A DNA stretch of 64,000 nucleotides from Dickeya aquatica. GTDB lineage: Bacteria > Pseudomonadota > Gammaproteobacteria > Enterobacterales > Enterobacteriaceae. Under the pieces are notes generated by a model. It did not search any database and was not told the origin of the DNA. It was given only the letters and a program-made list of their open reading frames with translations. The DNA lies in NCBI RefSeq assembly GCF_900095885.1, contig NZ_LT615367.1, forward strand, positions 992,001 to 1,056,000, in the 5' to 3' direction. Below are positions 1 through 9,502 of the stretch, in pieces. Each line of letters opens with the position of its first letter. Position 1 is the stretch's first letter. A program made the position numbers and the translations under genes.

Positions 1-67
1 TGACAGTCGCTCTGCGGTGCAGTGCTGGGATGTGAGATGCCTGGGTGGGCCCCAGGCGATAACGATG

Positions 68-862
68 TCAAACCGTAGCGATATTTCTGCCGTAGTAGAT
101 TTCCTGCATTTCGCGATAGAGCAAATCGGTAATGCGCTTACGCTCTTGCGGGCTCAGTTCTTCTGGATTGACGTTAAACAGGTAGTGCCTGAGATCAAAA
201 TCTTTCAGCAACATTTTGGTGTGGAACATGTTTTCCTGGTAAACATTGACGTCCATTAAGTGATAGAGCGATTTCATATCATCCGACATAAAGTTTTGAA
301 TAGAGTTGATTTTATGGTCGATGAAATGTTTGATGCCATTGATATCACGGGTAAAGCCGCGTACCCGGTAGTCTATGGTGACAATATCTGACTCTAACTG
401 ATGAATCAGATAGTTAAGCGCTTTAAGCGGGGAGATGACACCACAGGTAGACACTTCAATGTCCGCACGGAATGTACACAGTCCACCGCCGGGGTGGCTT
501 TCTGGATAGGTGTGTACACAGATGTGGCTTTTGTCGAGATGGGCCACCACAGCACTGGGTAATGGGCCGGGATGCTCGGATGTATCCACATCACGCGGGT
601 CCATCGGTTCTTCGCTGACCAGTATGGTGACGCTGGCTCCCTGCGGTTCATAGTCTTGACGGGCAATATTTAAAATATTGGCACCGATAATCGAGCAGGT
701 TTCACTGAGAATTTCGGTCAGACGGTTGGCGTTGTACTGCTCATCAATGTACGCAATATAGCCATCGCGGTCAGCAGGCGTTTTTGCGTAGCAGATATCG
801 TAGATACAAAAACTCAGGCTTTTGGTCAGGTTGTTAAAGCCGTGTAGCTTCAGCTTTTGCAA
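68..862 (-). CDS. speD: S-adenosylmethionine decarboxylase proenzyme SpeD
   Basis: Makes decarboxylated S-adenosylmethionine, the aminopropyl donor for spermidine. The 264-residue protein matches the usual length of enterobacterial SpeD and is nearly collinear with the E. coli protein ([15 protein letters not shown] at the N-terminus, EIYYGRN at the C-terminus). The segment [16 protein letters not shown] holds the KS pair at which the proenzyme cleaves itself to give the pyruvoyl cofactor. The start codon is TTG (860-862), preceded by a strong GGGGGTGAG ribosome site, so the unusual start is well supported. It follows speE by 29 bases on the same strand, forming the speED operon. Cytoplasmic. 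Identification is secure. Confidence 0.97.
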   Translation of the reverse strand: MQKLKLHGFNNLTKSLSFCIYDICYAKTPADRDGYIAYIDEQYNANRLTEILSETCSIIGANILNIARQDYEPQGASVTILVSEEPMDPRDVDTSEHPGPLPSAVVAHLDKSHICVHTYPESHPGGGLCTFRADIEVSTCGVISPLKALNYLIHQLESDIVTIDYRVRGFTRDINGIKHFIDHKINSIQNFMSDDMKSLYHLMDVNVYQENMFHTKMLLKDFDLRHYLFNVNPEELSPQERKRITDLLYREMQEIYYGRNIATV

Positions 863-891
863 TTTAACTCACCCCCTTATGATGCCAGTCA

Positions 892-1755
892 TCAGCACTC
901 GGCTGACAGGGCATTCAGTAGATATTGTGGCAGAGCAAAGCTGCCGATATGAATGGCCGGATTATAATAACGGCATGTGATGCCTGCGGCGTTAAAACGC
1001 TGTTGCAGCGTATGTGGCTCAATGGCGCGAAGCGCTGGGTGATGACTGGCCCAGGCAAAGGTCATTATACCGCCATAGTAGGTTGGAATAGCCGTTTGGT
1101 AGAAGCTTACGTCGCTGAAATATGACGTCAGTTTCTGGTGACTGTTGACGGCCTCATCTTGTTGCAGAAAGCAAACGCCGTTTTGAGCGACGAAAATGCC
1201 ATCTTCATTCAGGCAACGCGCGCAGCCTTGATAGAAATCTGACGTAAACAGGCTTTCACCGGGGCCAATCGGATCGGTGCAATCAGAAATAATAACGTCA
1301 AATTTTTCCTGACAGGCATTAACAAAATTGACACCATCATCAATGACGAGCTGCAAACGTGGGTCGTCGTAAGCGCCAGCACTATGATTGGGCAGATATT
1401 GGCGGCAGAATCCAACTACGCTGGCATCAATTTCAACCATTGTTATCTGTTCAATGCTCTGGTGGCGGCAGACTTCACGCAACATGCCGCCATCTCCGCC
1501 ACCGATAATCAGCACGCGTTTGGCATTGCCGTGCGCCAGTATTGGCACATGGGTCATCATCTCGTGATAGATAAATTCGTCACGTTCCGTGGTCTGCACC
1601 ACGCCGTCTAACGCCATCACCCGGCCAAGCGCTGCATTGTCGAAAATGATCAGATCCTGATGGTCGGTCTTTTCGTGATAGAGCACCTGGTCTATTGAGA
1701 AATACTGACCAAAGTTGGCATGCAGGGTTTCATACCAAATTTCTTTTCGGGCCAT
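892..1755 (-). CDS. speE: Spermidine synthase SpeE
   Basis: Transfers the aminopropyl group from decarboxylated S-adenosylmethionine to putrescine, giving spermidine and methylthioadenosine. The 287-residue protein has the family's methyltransferase-like fold: the glycine-rich motif [15 protein letters not shown] near residue 80-95, an acidic ribose-binding residue in MVEIDASV, and [10 protein letters not shown] with the catalytic Asp. The start ATG follows a GGAGGAAG ribosome site. It is first in the speED operon. The by-product methylthioadenosine is a substrate of MtnN, encoded at about 25 kb. Length and sequence agree with E. coli SpeE. Confidence 0.97.
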   Translation of the reverse strand: MARKEIWYETLHANFGQYFSIDQVLYHEKTDHQDLIIFDNAALGRVMALDGVVQTTERDEFIYHEMMTHVPILAHGNAKRVLIIGGGDGGMLREVCRHQSIEQITMVEIDASVVGFCRQYLPNHSAGAYDDPRLQLVIDDGVNFVNACQEKFDVIISDCTDPIGPGESLFTSDFYQGCARCLNEDGIFVAQNGVCFLQQDEAVNSHQKLTSYFSDVSFYQTAIPTYYGGIMTFAWASHHPALRAIEPHTLQQRFNAAGITCRYYNPAIHIGSFALPQYLLNALSAEC

Positions 1756-1866
1756 GTTAGGGCTTCCTCCGCGATAACAGCCATGAAAATTGGCGCGCTA
1801 TGATAGCTAACTCTCAGGGGGCTTGCACGGTCAAATTTCAGGCAGCACGGAGGATTTTTCGCTTTA

Positions 1867-2211
1867 TTACGGGGTTGCGAGCAGACTCAGTGAGTTGCGC
1901 GCCAGTGACTGACATTTTTTCGGCGTGGCAATCGCGATACCGCTTAAGTCCCGGTAGCTGGCTTCGCCCAGCGCTATCATGTCAAATTGGCTATAGTTAC
2001 TTAAATCCCAGCGATTTTGCTGGGCAAAACCGACCAGCGCATGGCGAATTTGATCGTTGGGAAGATCTTTATAGCCGCAGTTGTTTTTCAGATAGACAAA
2101 AATAGCAGTCAGGTCAGCCAAGTCTTCAGCCTCAAAATCATTCAATGCCTGACTGGCGGAGGAGAAGCCCAACAGCGAGAGCAAGAGCAGCACCAGCGCG
2201 GAGTGTTTCAT
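1867..2211 (-). CDS. yacC: YacC, PulS/OutS-like pilotin-type lipoprotein-family protein
   Basis: A small exported protein of 114 residues. It has a signal peptide (Lys-His then a Leu/Ser-rich core, cleavage likely after SQA near residue 22). The mature part (AEDLADLTAIFVYLKN, GYKDLPNDQIRHALVGFAQQN, DLSNYSQFDMIALGEASYRDLSGI) is the PulS/OutS family known for type II secretin pilotins and for E. coli YacC. No lipobox cysteine is visible, so unlike true pilotins it is probably periplasmic and soluble. Two cysteines (GYKDL preceded by NNC, and KKC near the end) could form a disulfide. It lies upstream of speE on the same strand, as in E. coli. Its role is not established. Confidence 0.9.
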   Translation of the reverse strand: MKHSALVLLLLSLLGFSSASQALNDFEAEDLADLTAIFVYLKNNCGYKDLPNDQIRHALVGFAQQNRWDLSNYSQFDMIALGEASYRDLSGIAIATPKKCQSLARNSLSLLATP

Positions 2212-2435
2212 AATTCAACCTGTTTCATCTTCCATTAGCTGACGTTATTACAGTTACCAGCCGATATTTCAAGTTTTATTGAATCAGCGTGTATCAACAG
2301 AAGAAGCGGGGCAACGGGTGCGCTTTTTGTGCCAATGGCTTAATTACCGGCTATTTATCAGCGCTTGATGTCATGACGTCGGCATCCGGCTTTGATATTA
2401 ATAGTGGAGTTTAAATTTAACGTACCGATATTCCA

Positions 2436-4040
2436 ATGACTTCAGGTATCTGGCGCATCAGCAGTGTGCTGTTGGCGGGAATACTCTTGTTCCCGGTGGT
2501 GGCAATAGTCGGGATGGCGTTTAGTGCGCCAGGCGATGCTATCGCGGTAATGTGGCGCACGTTGCCCATCTATAGCATGACATCATTGATGCTGGTGTCC
2601 GGTTGCGTGCTGTTTAGCCTGTTGTTGGCGCTGCCGCTGGCCTGGCTGATGTCGAATTACCGCTTTTCCGGTCAGCGATGGCTGCATCGGGCGTTGTTAC
2701 TACCGTTGGCTGTTCCTGGGTATGTGCTGGCTGCGGTATACGGTGATGTCCTTGGGTATGAAGGCCCGGTGAAACAAACGCTTTATGCGTTGTCGTTTGA
2801 TGTTGAAACCATACCACAAATGCCCTGGCAACAGGGGGTCAGGGTTGCCTGTGCCAGCCTGTGCCTGGCGTTGGTGCTGTTTCCCTATGTCTATTTGCTG
2901 GCGCGTACGGCATTGATGTCACAACCGATTGGCTTTAAACATGCCGCTCATCTGATGAACCATTCCCGCATTCAGGTGTTTTGGCGGGTCGTGTTTCCGA
3001 TGGCGCGTCCGGCAATAGCGCTCGGTGTGGTACTGATGACGGCAGAGGCCTTGGGCGACTATGGCATTTCTTCGTATTTCTCTTTACGTTCTGTCACCAC
3101 GGCTGGTTTGGATTTGTGGCGCGATAAAGCGCAGCATGCCAGCGCTGCACTACTGATGTCATTGCTGATGCCATTGAGCCTGCTTCTCTGGTGGCAGGGG
3201 CGTCATAGCCGTGAACGCCAATTGCGCTATCAGACTGGCAGTGTGTCATCGAGCAGTTTACCCGAGCTGCACGGTTGGCCGCGTCTGGCGGCGTTATGCT
3301 GCGGCATGGTGCCGGTGATGGTGGCGTTTGTGGTGCCTGTCGGGCGATTAATCGGTTGGGCGGTGGTGTCTGAAGCACCAACCTGGAGCCTGCCTTTTCT
3401 GCTGGCATTTATCAGTAGCGTATTGGCGTCTTCCAGCGCCACGTTGCTGGTTATTGGTCTGGCACTGGTGTGCGTGTTTGATCTGCAAGCAGTTGGCAAC
3501 CCGGCCTACCGTAATCCGTTGCGCTGGCTTAACCTGAATCGCTTGTTGCCGCCAACGCTGTTGGGGATGGGGCTGCTGCTCCCTTTTCTGGGGTTGGATG
3601 CCTGGCGAGCATCGTCAGGTGGGGTCAATGATGAACCCTGGGCCGGTTCAATATGGGTGCTGATTCTGGCCTACTGTATGCGTTTTGGGGCTCTGCTGTT
3701 AGACCGGTTGCAAATTCATCTGTCCAGGCTGCCGTTAGCCATGAACCACGTTAGCCAGTCGATGGGGTATACCCGCTTGCAGCAGGTCTTGTGGGTCTAT
3801 CTGCCACAGGTTCGCTACTGCCTGATTGTCGGGGTATTTCTGGTCTTTACTGAAAGCCTGCGTGAGCTAAATGTGTCGCTGTTGTTGCAGCCTTTTGAAG
3901 TCGAAACCATGGCGACCTATGTATTTCGCTTCATCATGGACGAGCGATTGCCACTCGTCGCCACACCGGCACTGATGCTGGTTGGCGTGGGCATGATCCC
4001 GCTGTTTGGGATAACCCGATTGATGAGAATGGAGGGCTAG
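2436..4040 (+). CDS. Iron(III)-type ABC transporter permease, two fused halves
   Basis: An inner-membrane permease of 534 residues with about twelve hydrophobic segments, built as two tandem permease domains like FbpB/SfuB. The segment LLLPLAVPGYVLAAVYGDVLGY is typical of the ferric-iron branch. The cytoplasmic EAA loops are recognisable but altered: HAAHLMNHSRIQVFWRVVFP in the first half lacks the usual Glu and the Gly after Leu; the second half (SQSMGYTRLQQVLWVYLP) is closer to consensus. There is no good ribosome site before ATG 2436. It lies 4 bases before the ATPase gene. No substrate-binding protein gene is beside it, so the substrate is inferred only from family resemblance. Confidence 0.8.
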   Translation: MTSGIWRISSVLLAGILLFPVVAIVGMAFSAPGDAIAVMWRTLPIYSMTSLMLVSGCVLFSLLLALPLAWLMSNYRFSGQRWLHRALLLPLAVPGYVLAAVYGDVLGYEGPVKQTLYALSFDVETIPQMPWQQGVRVACASLCLALVLFPYVYLLARTALMSQPIGFKHAAHLMNHSRIQVFWRVVFPMARPAIALGVVLMTAEALGDYGISSYFSLRSVTTAGLDLWRDKAQHASAALLMSLLMPLSLLLWWQGRHSRERQLRYQTGSVSSSSLPELHGWPRLAALCCGMVPVMVAFVVPVGRLIGWAVVSEAPTWSLPFLLAFISSVLASSSATLLVIGLALVCVFDLQAVGNPAYRNPLRWLNLNRLLPPTLLGMGLLLPFLGLDAWRASSGGVNDEPWAGSIWVLILAYCMRFGALLLDRLQIHLSRLPLAMNHVSQSMGYTRLQQVLWVYLPQVRYCLIVGVFLVFTESLRELNVSLLLQPFEVETMATYVFRFIMDERLPLVATPALMLVGVGMIPLFGITRLMRMEG

Positions 4041-4044
4041 GGAA

Positions 4045-5109
4045 ATGATGACGACGCCAGAGATCCTGAGCGTTGCTTCGCTCAGTTGCCGTTATCCGCA
4101 ACATGACGTGCTGGACAATGTGAGCTTTTCGATCCACGCCGGGGAAATGGTCTGCTTGCTGGGAGCCAGTGGCGATGGTAAAACCACGCTACTGAAATCG
4201 ATAGCGGGGTTATTGCCGCTGGATAAGGGCAATGTCACCATTGCCGGGCAGCGAATCAGTGCGCTCCCCGCGCAGCAGGATACCTCGCCTCGGCCAGTAG
4301 GCATGGTGTTTCAGGATGATGTTCTGTTCCCGCATTTGACGGTAATGGAGAACATTACCTTCGGGCTGCGTGGCAAATCGGCAGAAGAGATAAGCACCAT
4401 GGCAATGGATGCCGTGGCGCTAATGAAACTGGAAGTGGTGACCCGCTGTTACCCCCATGAATTATCCAGAGAGCAGCATCAGCGTGCGGCGATTGCCCGT
4501 TCACTGGCCGGTCAGCCTAAGTTACTGCTGCTCGATGAGCCGTTTGCGAATGTGGATAGCCAAATTCGTTATCGCCTGATCAGTGAACTGCGCCATATTT
4601 TACGCCAGCGTCAGATTGCGGCGCTGTTTGCGACCTCTGACAGGGAAGATGCATTCGCCTTTGCCGATCATTTGATTTTGATCCACGAGGGTGGCGTGGT
4701 GCAGCAGGGGTTCTCTGCGGATTTGTATTACCGGCCGGTAAACCGTTACGTGGCCAATTTTATGGGAAATGCGAACTATCTCCCGGTGAAGATTAGCGGT
4801 GACAGGCAGTGGCAGAGTTTTCTTGGCGAGCATCAGGCAACCCGGGCATTGAAGCTGGCGCACGGTGCACGTTATGACTGGCTGGTCAGGCCGCAGGAAA
4901 TTGCTCTGGCGCTGGATGAAGAAGGCCCAGGCATCATTGCAGACAGGCTTTTTATGGGCAATAGCCACAGCTACCGCGTACATGTGAATGAATGGGAATT
5001 GCAGGTGCAAAGCGGCAACTGGTTTGAGCCGGGTCAACCGGTGAGACTGAGCATTCGTACCGATCAACCCGTACTGTTTGCCACTGAACCGGTGAACGAA
5101 ACAAACTAG
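4045..5109 (+). CDS. ABC transporter ATPase, FbpC-like, with altered signature and H-loop
   Basis: A 354-residue ATPase that should energise the preceding permease. Walker A (LLGASGDGKTTLLK), the Q-loop (MVFQDDVLFPHLTV) and Walker B with catalytic Glu (LLLLDEPF) are intact. The ABC signature reads LSREQ (residues 140-144) instead of LSGGQ. The switch histidine is replaced by Ser (ATSDRED, Ser at residue 198) where FbpC/CysA proteins have THD. The C-terminal 120 residues look like the TOBE-type regulatory domain of the FbpC group. Two adjacent ATGs (4045, 4048) follow a GGAGGG site inside the end of the permease gene. The pair may have reduced or unusual activity; that is inference. Confidence 0.8.
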   Translation: MMTTPEILSVASLSCRYPQHDVLDNVSFSIHAGEMVCLLGASGDGKTTLLKSIAGLLPLDKGNVTIAGQRISALPAQQDTSPRPVGMVFQDDVLFPHLTVMENITFGLRGKSAEEISTMAMDAVALMKLEVVTRCYPHELSREQHQRAAIARSLAGQPKLLLLDEPFANVDSQIRYRLISELRHILRQRQIAALFATSDREDAFAFADHLILIHEGGVVQQGFSADLYYRPVNRYVANFMGNANYLPVKISGDRQWQSFLGEHQATRALKLAHGARYDWLVRPQEIALALDEEGPGIIADRLFMGNSHSYRVHVNEWELQVQSGNWFEPGQPVRLSIRTDQPVLFATEPVNETN

Positions 5110-5115
5110 CGGGCG

Positions 5116-5550
5116 TCAGGCCCGCTGGCTTGCGTGGTATTCGCCGGGTATCAGCACTCGGCCTTGTTCAGTCCTGATGTCTGTGCCGTGGTGGCGGGCA
5201 CAGATGGTGGTGAATGTGTTACTTTGCGGTGTTTGGCGTGTGTAGATCTGGCTGGATTGCCGGGGGATTTCACGCACGGTGATACTCACTTCATAGGTTT
5301 TGCCATTGCCTTGCGGCACATTTGCGACCAGCTTGTTCACGGCTTGTATCGGGTCGGTGGCTTGCAGTGAAGCATGGTACAGCGCCGGGACTGGCGGCGG
5401 GAAGCCCGGAGGTGGTGCAAAAGCCCCTTGCTTACCGAACGCCGGTGGTTCTGCCCCTTCGGGATGCGCTGATGCCAGCGAGATAGCTGAAAGAAGCGAT
5501 ATTCCGGCGACGAGCGCCGCGGTAGTACAGACGTTGCGTAATCTCTTCAT
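5116..5550 (-). CDS. Unknown secreted protein with Pro-rich N-terminus
   Basis: I do not recognise this protein. ATG 5550 is chosen because GGAGAGG lies just upstream and the product then begins with a normal signal peptide (MKRLRNVCTTAALVAG onward, cleavage likely after LASA). The mature protein is about 115 residues: a short linker rich in Pro, Gly and Phe (APPPGFPPPVPALYHAS), then a segment that could form a beta-rich fold (KTYEVSITVREIP). One Cys (TTICARHHG) remains after export. It converges with the ABC ATPase gene, ending 6 bases from it. Periplasmic or outer-surface location is predicted; function is unknown. Confidence 0.6.
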   Translation of the reverse strand: MKRLRNVCTTAALVAGISLLSAISLASAHPEGAEPPAFGKQGAFAPPPGFPPPVPALYHASLQATDPIQAVNKLVANVPQGNGKTYEVSITVREIPRQSSQIYTRQTPQSNTFTTICARHHGTDIRTEQGRVLIPGEYHASQRA

Positions 5551-5685
5551 GTTGCACCTCTCCATAGGTTGTTCATGACGTAATGGGGTGTTCACGTCAT
5601 ATGAAAAACCTTGTACTGCGTTGGTGCAATGCGCTTTACCCTCTTTTATTCGCTGATGACACTATCTGCGCGTCGTTAACAGAAT

Positions 5686-6195
5686 CTATGCGTCATTAAC
5701 ACTATCCTGATTGTTGCTATTTTCGCCGCTGAATGTATCTTTTCCGCTCGCTGGCACGTTGATGTCGCCCGCGAGCCTATGCCAGGCGCTGGGGTGTGCT
5801 TCAAAGCCGATTTTCGGGTAATAGCCGACGGCCTGTGGCGCAGCAATTAAAATCAGGCGGCATTCCGGTTTGAGTTGCTGTGCGGTATGCGCAATCAGCG
5901 CGTGGCCAATACCGCGATGTTGATACGTTTCGTCCACCGCCAGGTCAGACAGATAGCAGCAGTAGTGGTAGTCCGTCACGCTGCGAGCGACGCCCACCAG
6001 CGTATCGTCATGCCATGCGCTGACCAACAGGTCAGCCTCATTTAGCATGCCCGCCAGCGTGTCACGTCTGTCTAGCGGGCGGCGAGGGCCTAATGAAGTG
6101 CGTTTGAGCAGGTGAATAAACTGCTCGACGGTGATGGCGTGATTGACGTGGTAGGTAATAAGAGCATCAGCCGTTGCAGAGGATAAGGCCACCAT
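5686..6195 (-). CDS. GNAT-family N-acetyltransferase
   Basis: A 169-residue cytoplasmic acetyltransferase. The reading frame is open further upstream to 6381, but that would overlap hpt; ATG 6195 (MVALSSATAD) gives a normal GNAT length. The acetyl-CoA loop is visible as QHRGIGHALIAHTAQQL (motif A, R/Q-x-x-G-x-G) after the beta strand YLSDLAVDETY, and GYYPKIGFE is the usual C-terminal GNAT motif. The gene is divergent from hpt, whose start is 139 bases away. The substrate cannot be deduced. Confidence 0.85.
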   Translation of the reverse strand: MVALSSATADALITYHVNHAITVEQFIHLLKRTSLGPRRPLDRRDTLAGMLNEADLLVSAWHDDTLVGVARSVTDYHYCCYLSDLAVDETYQHRGIGHALIAHTAQQLKPECRLILIAAPQAVGYYPKIGFEAHPSAWHRLAGDINVPASGKDTFSGENSNNQDSVNDA

Positions 6196-6334
6196 GTTTT
6201 CTCCGATATGGGTGGGGGGGCTTCTGTTATACTGCGTGCCGTGATGAATTGCGACACCATCCTGATGGTGTGTCTGCACTGGAGTATGGCCTGTCTGGCC
6301 GATACTGAATGTCTTTTTTCTATGAGTTATCAGT

Positions 6335-6868
6335 ATGATGAAACATACGGTGGACGTCATGATCCCTGAAACGGAGATCAAGGCTCGGGTGGCTGAACTC
6401 GGACGTCAAATCAGCGAACATTACCGCAGCAGCGGCAGCGACATGGTATTAGTGGGCCTCTTGCGCGGTTCTTTTGTCTTTATGGCCGATCTGTGCCGTT
6501 CAATCGACCTGTCCCACGAGGTCGATTTTATGACAGCTTCGAGCTATGGCAGCAGCATGAACTCCTCGCGCGATGTGAAAATACTCAAAGATCTCGATGA
6601 AGATATTCGTGGTAAAGATGTGCTGATCGTTGAGGATATTATCGATTCGGGCAATACCCTCAGCAAAGTGCGCGAGATTTTGCAACTGCGTGGGCCGAAA
6701 TCACTGGCTATCTGTACTCTGCTGGACAAACCTTCACGCCGTGAAGTTCCGGTTCCGGTGGAATGGGTGGGCTTTTCTATTCCTGATGAGTTTGTGGTGG
6801 GGTATGGCATTGATTATGCGCAACATTATCGCCATCTGCCATTCATCGGCAAAGTTATTGCGCAGTAA
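6335..6868 (+). CDS. hpt: Hypoxanthine phosphoribosyltransferase Hpt
   Basis: Salvages hypoxanthine (and less well guanine) to the nucleotide using PRPP. The 177-residue protein carries the PRPP-binding loop [17 protein letters not shown] near residues 100-115 and the flexible loop [15 protein letters not shown]; the C-terminal segment [16 protein letters not shown] binds the base. The N-terminus [18 protein letters not shown] matches the E. coli enzyme. Two adjacent ATG codons start the gene. It is transcribed away from the acetyltransferase gene and converges with can, separated by a hairpin terminator, the same hpt-can arrangement as in E. coli. Confidence 0.97.
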   Translation: MMKHTVDVMIPETEIKARVAELGRQISEHYRSSGSDMVLVGLLRGSFVFMADLCRSIDLSHEVDFMTASSYGSSMNSSRDVKILKDLDEDIRGKDVLIVEDIIDSGNTLSKVREILQLRGPKSLAICTLLDKPSRREVPVPVEWVGFSIPDEFVVGYGIDYAQHYRHLPFIGKVIAQ

Positions 6869-6930
6869 CGCGATTTAACGGTCTGGCAAACCGGATAGCG
6901 CGTACTGCGATTGCCGGTCAGGTTTGATCA

Positions 6931-6963
6931 CTTTCACGCCCATACGGTTATGGGCGTGAAAAG
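6931..6963. terminator. Bidirectional hairpin between hpt and can
   Basis: Arms CTTTCACGCCCAT and ATGGGCGTGAAAAG flank a short loop between two converging genes. The uridine tracts are short, so termination strength is uncertain. Confidence 0.6.
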
Positions 6964-6968
6964 CGTGA

Positions 6969-7610
6969 TTAGAGCAGAGATGACACCGCACGGCGGTAGC
7001 GTTGTTCCAGCGTTTCACGGCTGGTGGCGGTGACTTCCAGATCGCGCAGACGGCCATCCTGAATGCCGTAAACCCAACCGTGAATGGTCGCTTTCTGACC
7101 GCGCTTCCAGGCTGACTGCATGATGGTCGAATGACCCAGGTTGTACACCTGTTCAACCACGTTGATTTCACACAGTTTGTTAATTCTCTCTTCTGGCGGT
7201 AACTCGCCAAGCATTGAGCTATGCTTGTACCATAAATCACGGATATGCAGCAGCCAGTTATTGATAAGGCCCAGCTCCGGGTTCTCTACCGCCGCCTGTA
7301 CCCCGCCGCAACCATAGTGACCACAGATGATGATGTGCTCAACTTCCAGCACTTCCACCGCGTATTGCACCACGGACAGGCAGTTGAGATCGGTGTGAAT
7401 CACCAGGTTGGCAACATTACGATGAACGAACAGTTCTCCCGGTTCGAGGCTGGTGAGGCTTTCAGCCGGAACCCGGCTATCGGCGCACCCGATCCACAAA
7501 AAGCGGGGGCGCTGGGCCAGTGCCAGCCGTTTAAAGTATTCCGGGTCTTCTTTGACTATCGTTTCAGACCATAACTGGTTATTGGCGATCAGCGTTTCTA
7601 TCGTTTTCAT
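6969..7610 (-). CDS. can: Beta-class carbonic anhydrase Can
   Basis: Interconverts CO2 and bicarbonate in the cytoplasm, supplying bicarbonate for carboxylations. Start ATG 7610 ([16 protein letters not shown]) is chosen over upstream in-frame codons because it matches the E. coli N-terminus; the product has 213 residues. Zinc ligands are visible: [12 protein letters not shown] supplies Cys and Asp with its Arg partner, and [11 protein letters not shown] supplies His and the second Cys. The gene is divergent from yadG, leaving about 127 bases for both promoters. Confidence 0.96.
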   Translation of the reverse strand: MKTIETLIANNQLWSETIVKEDPEYFKRLALAQRPRFLWIGCADSRVPAESLTSLEPGELFVHRNVANLVIHTDLNCLSVVQYAVEVLEVEHIIICGHYGCGGVQAAVENPELGLINNWLLHIRDLWYKHSSMLGELPPEERINKLCEINVVEQVYNLGHSTIMQSAWKRGQKATIHGWVYGIQDGRLRDLEVTATSRETLEQRYRRAVSSLL

Positions 7611-7737
7611 GAAAGTAAATGACCTGTAACAACAAAAGGGCGGTGCAGGGTAATATAGAGCAATCACACGCGTTTTGAAATCGAAAACGGGGTCCGACCA
7701 GGGCCCGCTTAACACACAAGAAGGCATACTTTTAGCT

Positions 7738-8661
7738 ATGACATATGCACTGGAATTGGTGAATGTAACCAAAACGTATCCCGGCGGCGTTCGCGCATTG
7801 CGCGGCATCGATCTGTGCGTCGAGGCCGGGGATTTCTACGCACTGCTTGGCCCGAATGGTGCGGGTAAATCAACCAGCATCGGTATCATCAGCTCACTGG
7901 TGAATAAAACGGATGGCAAGGTGCGGGTGTTCGGTCATGATCTGGACCGGGATATCGTCAATGCCAAGCGGCAGTTAGGGCTGGTGCCGCAGGAGTTTAA
8001 CTTCAATCCGTTCGAGACGGTGATGCAAATTGTAGTGAACCAGGCCGGTTATTATGGTGTTCCCCGCCAGCAGGCGTTACAGCGCGCGGAGAAATACCTC
8101 ACTCAGCTTGATTTGTGGGGAAAACGTAACGAACGTGCCCGGATGCTTTCCGGCGGCATGAAACGCCGGTTGATGATAGCGCGCGCCCTGATGCATGAAC
8201 CCAGATTATTAATTCTGGATGAGCCGACGGCTGGGGTGGATATTGAGCTGCGCCGCTCCATGTGGGGGTTCTTAAAAGAACTTAATAGCCAGGGCACCAC
8301 CATTATTCTCACTACCCACTATCTCGAAGAAGCCGAAATGCTGTGCCGTAATATCGGCATTATCCAGTCCGGGCAGTTGGTGGAAAACACCTCAATGAAG
8401 GCGCTGCTGGCCAAATTGCAATCGGAAACCTTTATTTTTGATTTGGCAGCGAAAAGTGCCTTACCGAGGCTCGAAGGCTATCAACATCGGCTGGTAGACA
8501 CCTCAACACTGGAAGTGGATGTCAAACGTGAGCAGGGGCTAAACGGAATTTTTAGTCAGCTCAGTGCGCAGGGTATTCAGGTGCTCAGTATGCGCAATAA
8601 GGCGAATCGTCTGGAGGAGTTGTTTGTCACACTTCTGAATAATCACGGAGATAAAGCATGA
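7738..8661 (+). CDS. yadG: ABC-2 type exporter ATPase YadG
   Basis: A 307-residue ATPase for the YadH permease. The frame is open to 7675, but ATG 7738 ([14 protein letters not shown]) gives the length of E. coli YadG. Walker A is [15 protein letters not shown], the signature is [15 protein letters not shown], Walker B is [12 protein letters not shown] and the H-loop is [13 protein letters not shown]. The stop overlaps the start of yadH by 4 bases (ATGA), so the two are translationally coupled. The exported substrate is not known in E. coli either. Confidence 0.94.
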   Translation: MTYALELVNVTKTYPGGVRALRGIDLCVEAGDFYALLGPNGAGKSTSIGIISSLVNKTDGKVRVFGHDLDRDIVNAKRQLGLVPQEFNFNPFETVMQIVVNQAGYYGVPRQQALQRAEKYLTQLDLWGKRNERARMLSGGMKRRLMIARALMHEPRLLILDEPTAGVDIELRRSMWGFLKELNSQGTTIILTTHYLEEAEMLCRNIGIIQSGQLVENTSMKALLAKLQSETFIFDLAAKSALPRLEGYQHRLVDTSTLEVDVKREQGLNGIFSQLSAQGIQVLSMRNKANRLEELFVTLLNNHGDKA

Positions 8662-9428
8662 TCGGGCTGTATTGGGTAGCGTTACAAAGTATCTGGATTA
8701 AAGAGATCAACCGTTTTGCCCGTATCTGGATACAAACGTTGTTGCCGCCGGTTATCACCATGTCGCTCTATTTTATTATCTTCGGCAACCTCATCGGCAA
8801 CCGTATTGGCGAGATGAACGGCTTTACTTACATGCAGTTTATTGTACCGGGCCTCATCATGATGTCGGTTATCACCAACTCCTATGCCAATGTGGCTTCT
8901 TCCTTTTTTAGCGCCAAGTTCCAGCGCAACATTGAAGAGCTGCTGGTTGCACCGGTGCCTACACACATCATTATCGCCGGTTATATTGGCGGTGGCATGG
9001 CGCGCGGCATCTGTGTCGGGGTGTTGGTGACGGCGGTGTCGCTGTTTTTCGTGCCGCTACAGGTTCATGCCTGGTGGATGGTGGTTATCACGCTGTTGCT
9101 CACCGCCATGCTGTTTTCTCTGGCCGGGCTGATCAACGCCGTGTTTGCCAAAACCTTTGACGACATCAGCCTAATCCCGACCTTTGTGCTCACGCCGCTG
9201 ACCTATCTCGGTGGCGTGTTTTACTCGCTCTCGCTGCTGCCACCCTTCTGGCAGTGGGTGTCGAAACTGAATCCTATCGTTTATATGATAAGCGGTTTTC
9301 GTTTCGGTTTTCTCGGCATTCACGATGTGCCGCTGGCGTTTACCATGAGCGTGCTGCTGGCATTTATTGTGGTGTTTTACGCCCTGAGCTGGTGGCTGAT
9401 TGAGCGTGGGCGCGGGCTGCGCAGTTAA
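8658..9428 (+). CDS. yadH: ABC-2 type exporter permease YadH
   Basis: An inner-membrane permease of 256 residues with about six hydrophobic segments (for example SLYFIIFGNLIG, FIVPGLIMMSVI, CVGVLVTAVSLFFV and VLLAFIVVFYALSWW). It belongs to the ABC2 membrane family and is the partner of YadG, with which it overlaps by 4 bases. It is followed by a strong two-way terminator shared with panD. Sequence and gene order agree with E. coli yadGH, although the E. coli genes yadI and yadE that normally follow are absent here. Confidence 0.93.
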   Translation: MIGLYWVALQSIWIKEINRFARIWIQTLLPPVITMSLYFIIFGNLIGNRIGEMNGFTYMQFIVPGLIMMSVITNSYANVASSFFSAKFQRNIEELLVAPVPTHIIIAGYIGGGMARGICVGVLVTAVSLFFVPLQVHAWWMVVITLLLTAMLFSLAGLINAVFAKTFDDISLIPTFVLTPLTYLGGVFYSLSLLPPFWQWVSKLNPIVYMISGFRFGFLGIHDVPLAFTMSVLLAFIVVFYALSWWLIERGRGLRS

Positions 9429-9462
9429 ACGCGGTGAACCGTGTGGCAGGTGTGACAACCTG

Positions 9463-9496
9463 GAAAAATAAGGCGGGTGCTCCGCCTTATTTTTTG
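9463..9496. terminator. Bidirectional rho-independent terminator, yadH/panD
   Basis: Near-perfect hairpin AAAAATAAGGCGG / CCGCCTTATTTTTT with a 5-base loop between the converging yadH and panD genes; runs of T are present in both directions. Confidence 0.9.
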
Positions 9497-9502
9497 CCCC
9501 TG

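Noticed and set aside
38..58. Terminator hairpin after speD
   Set aside because: GCCTGGG / CCCAGGC arms exist but no T run follows in the speD direction.
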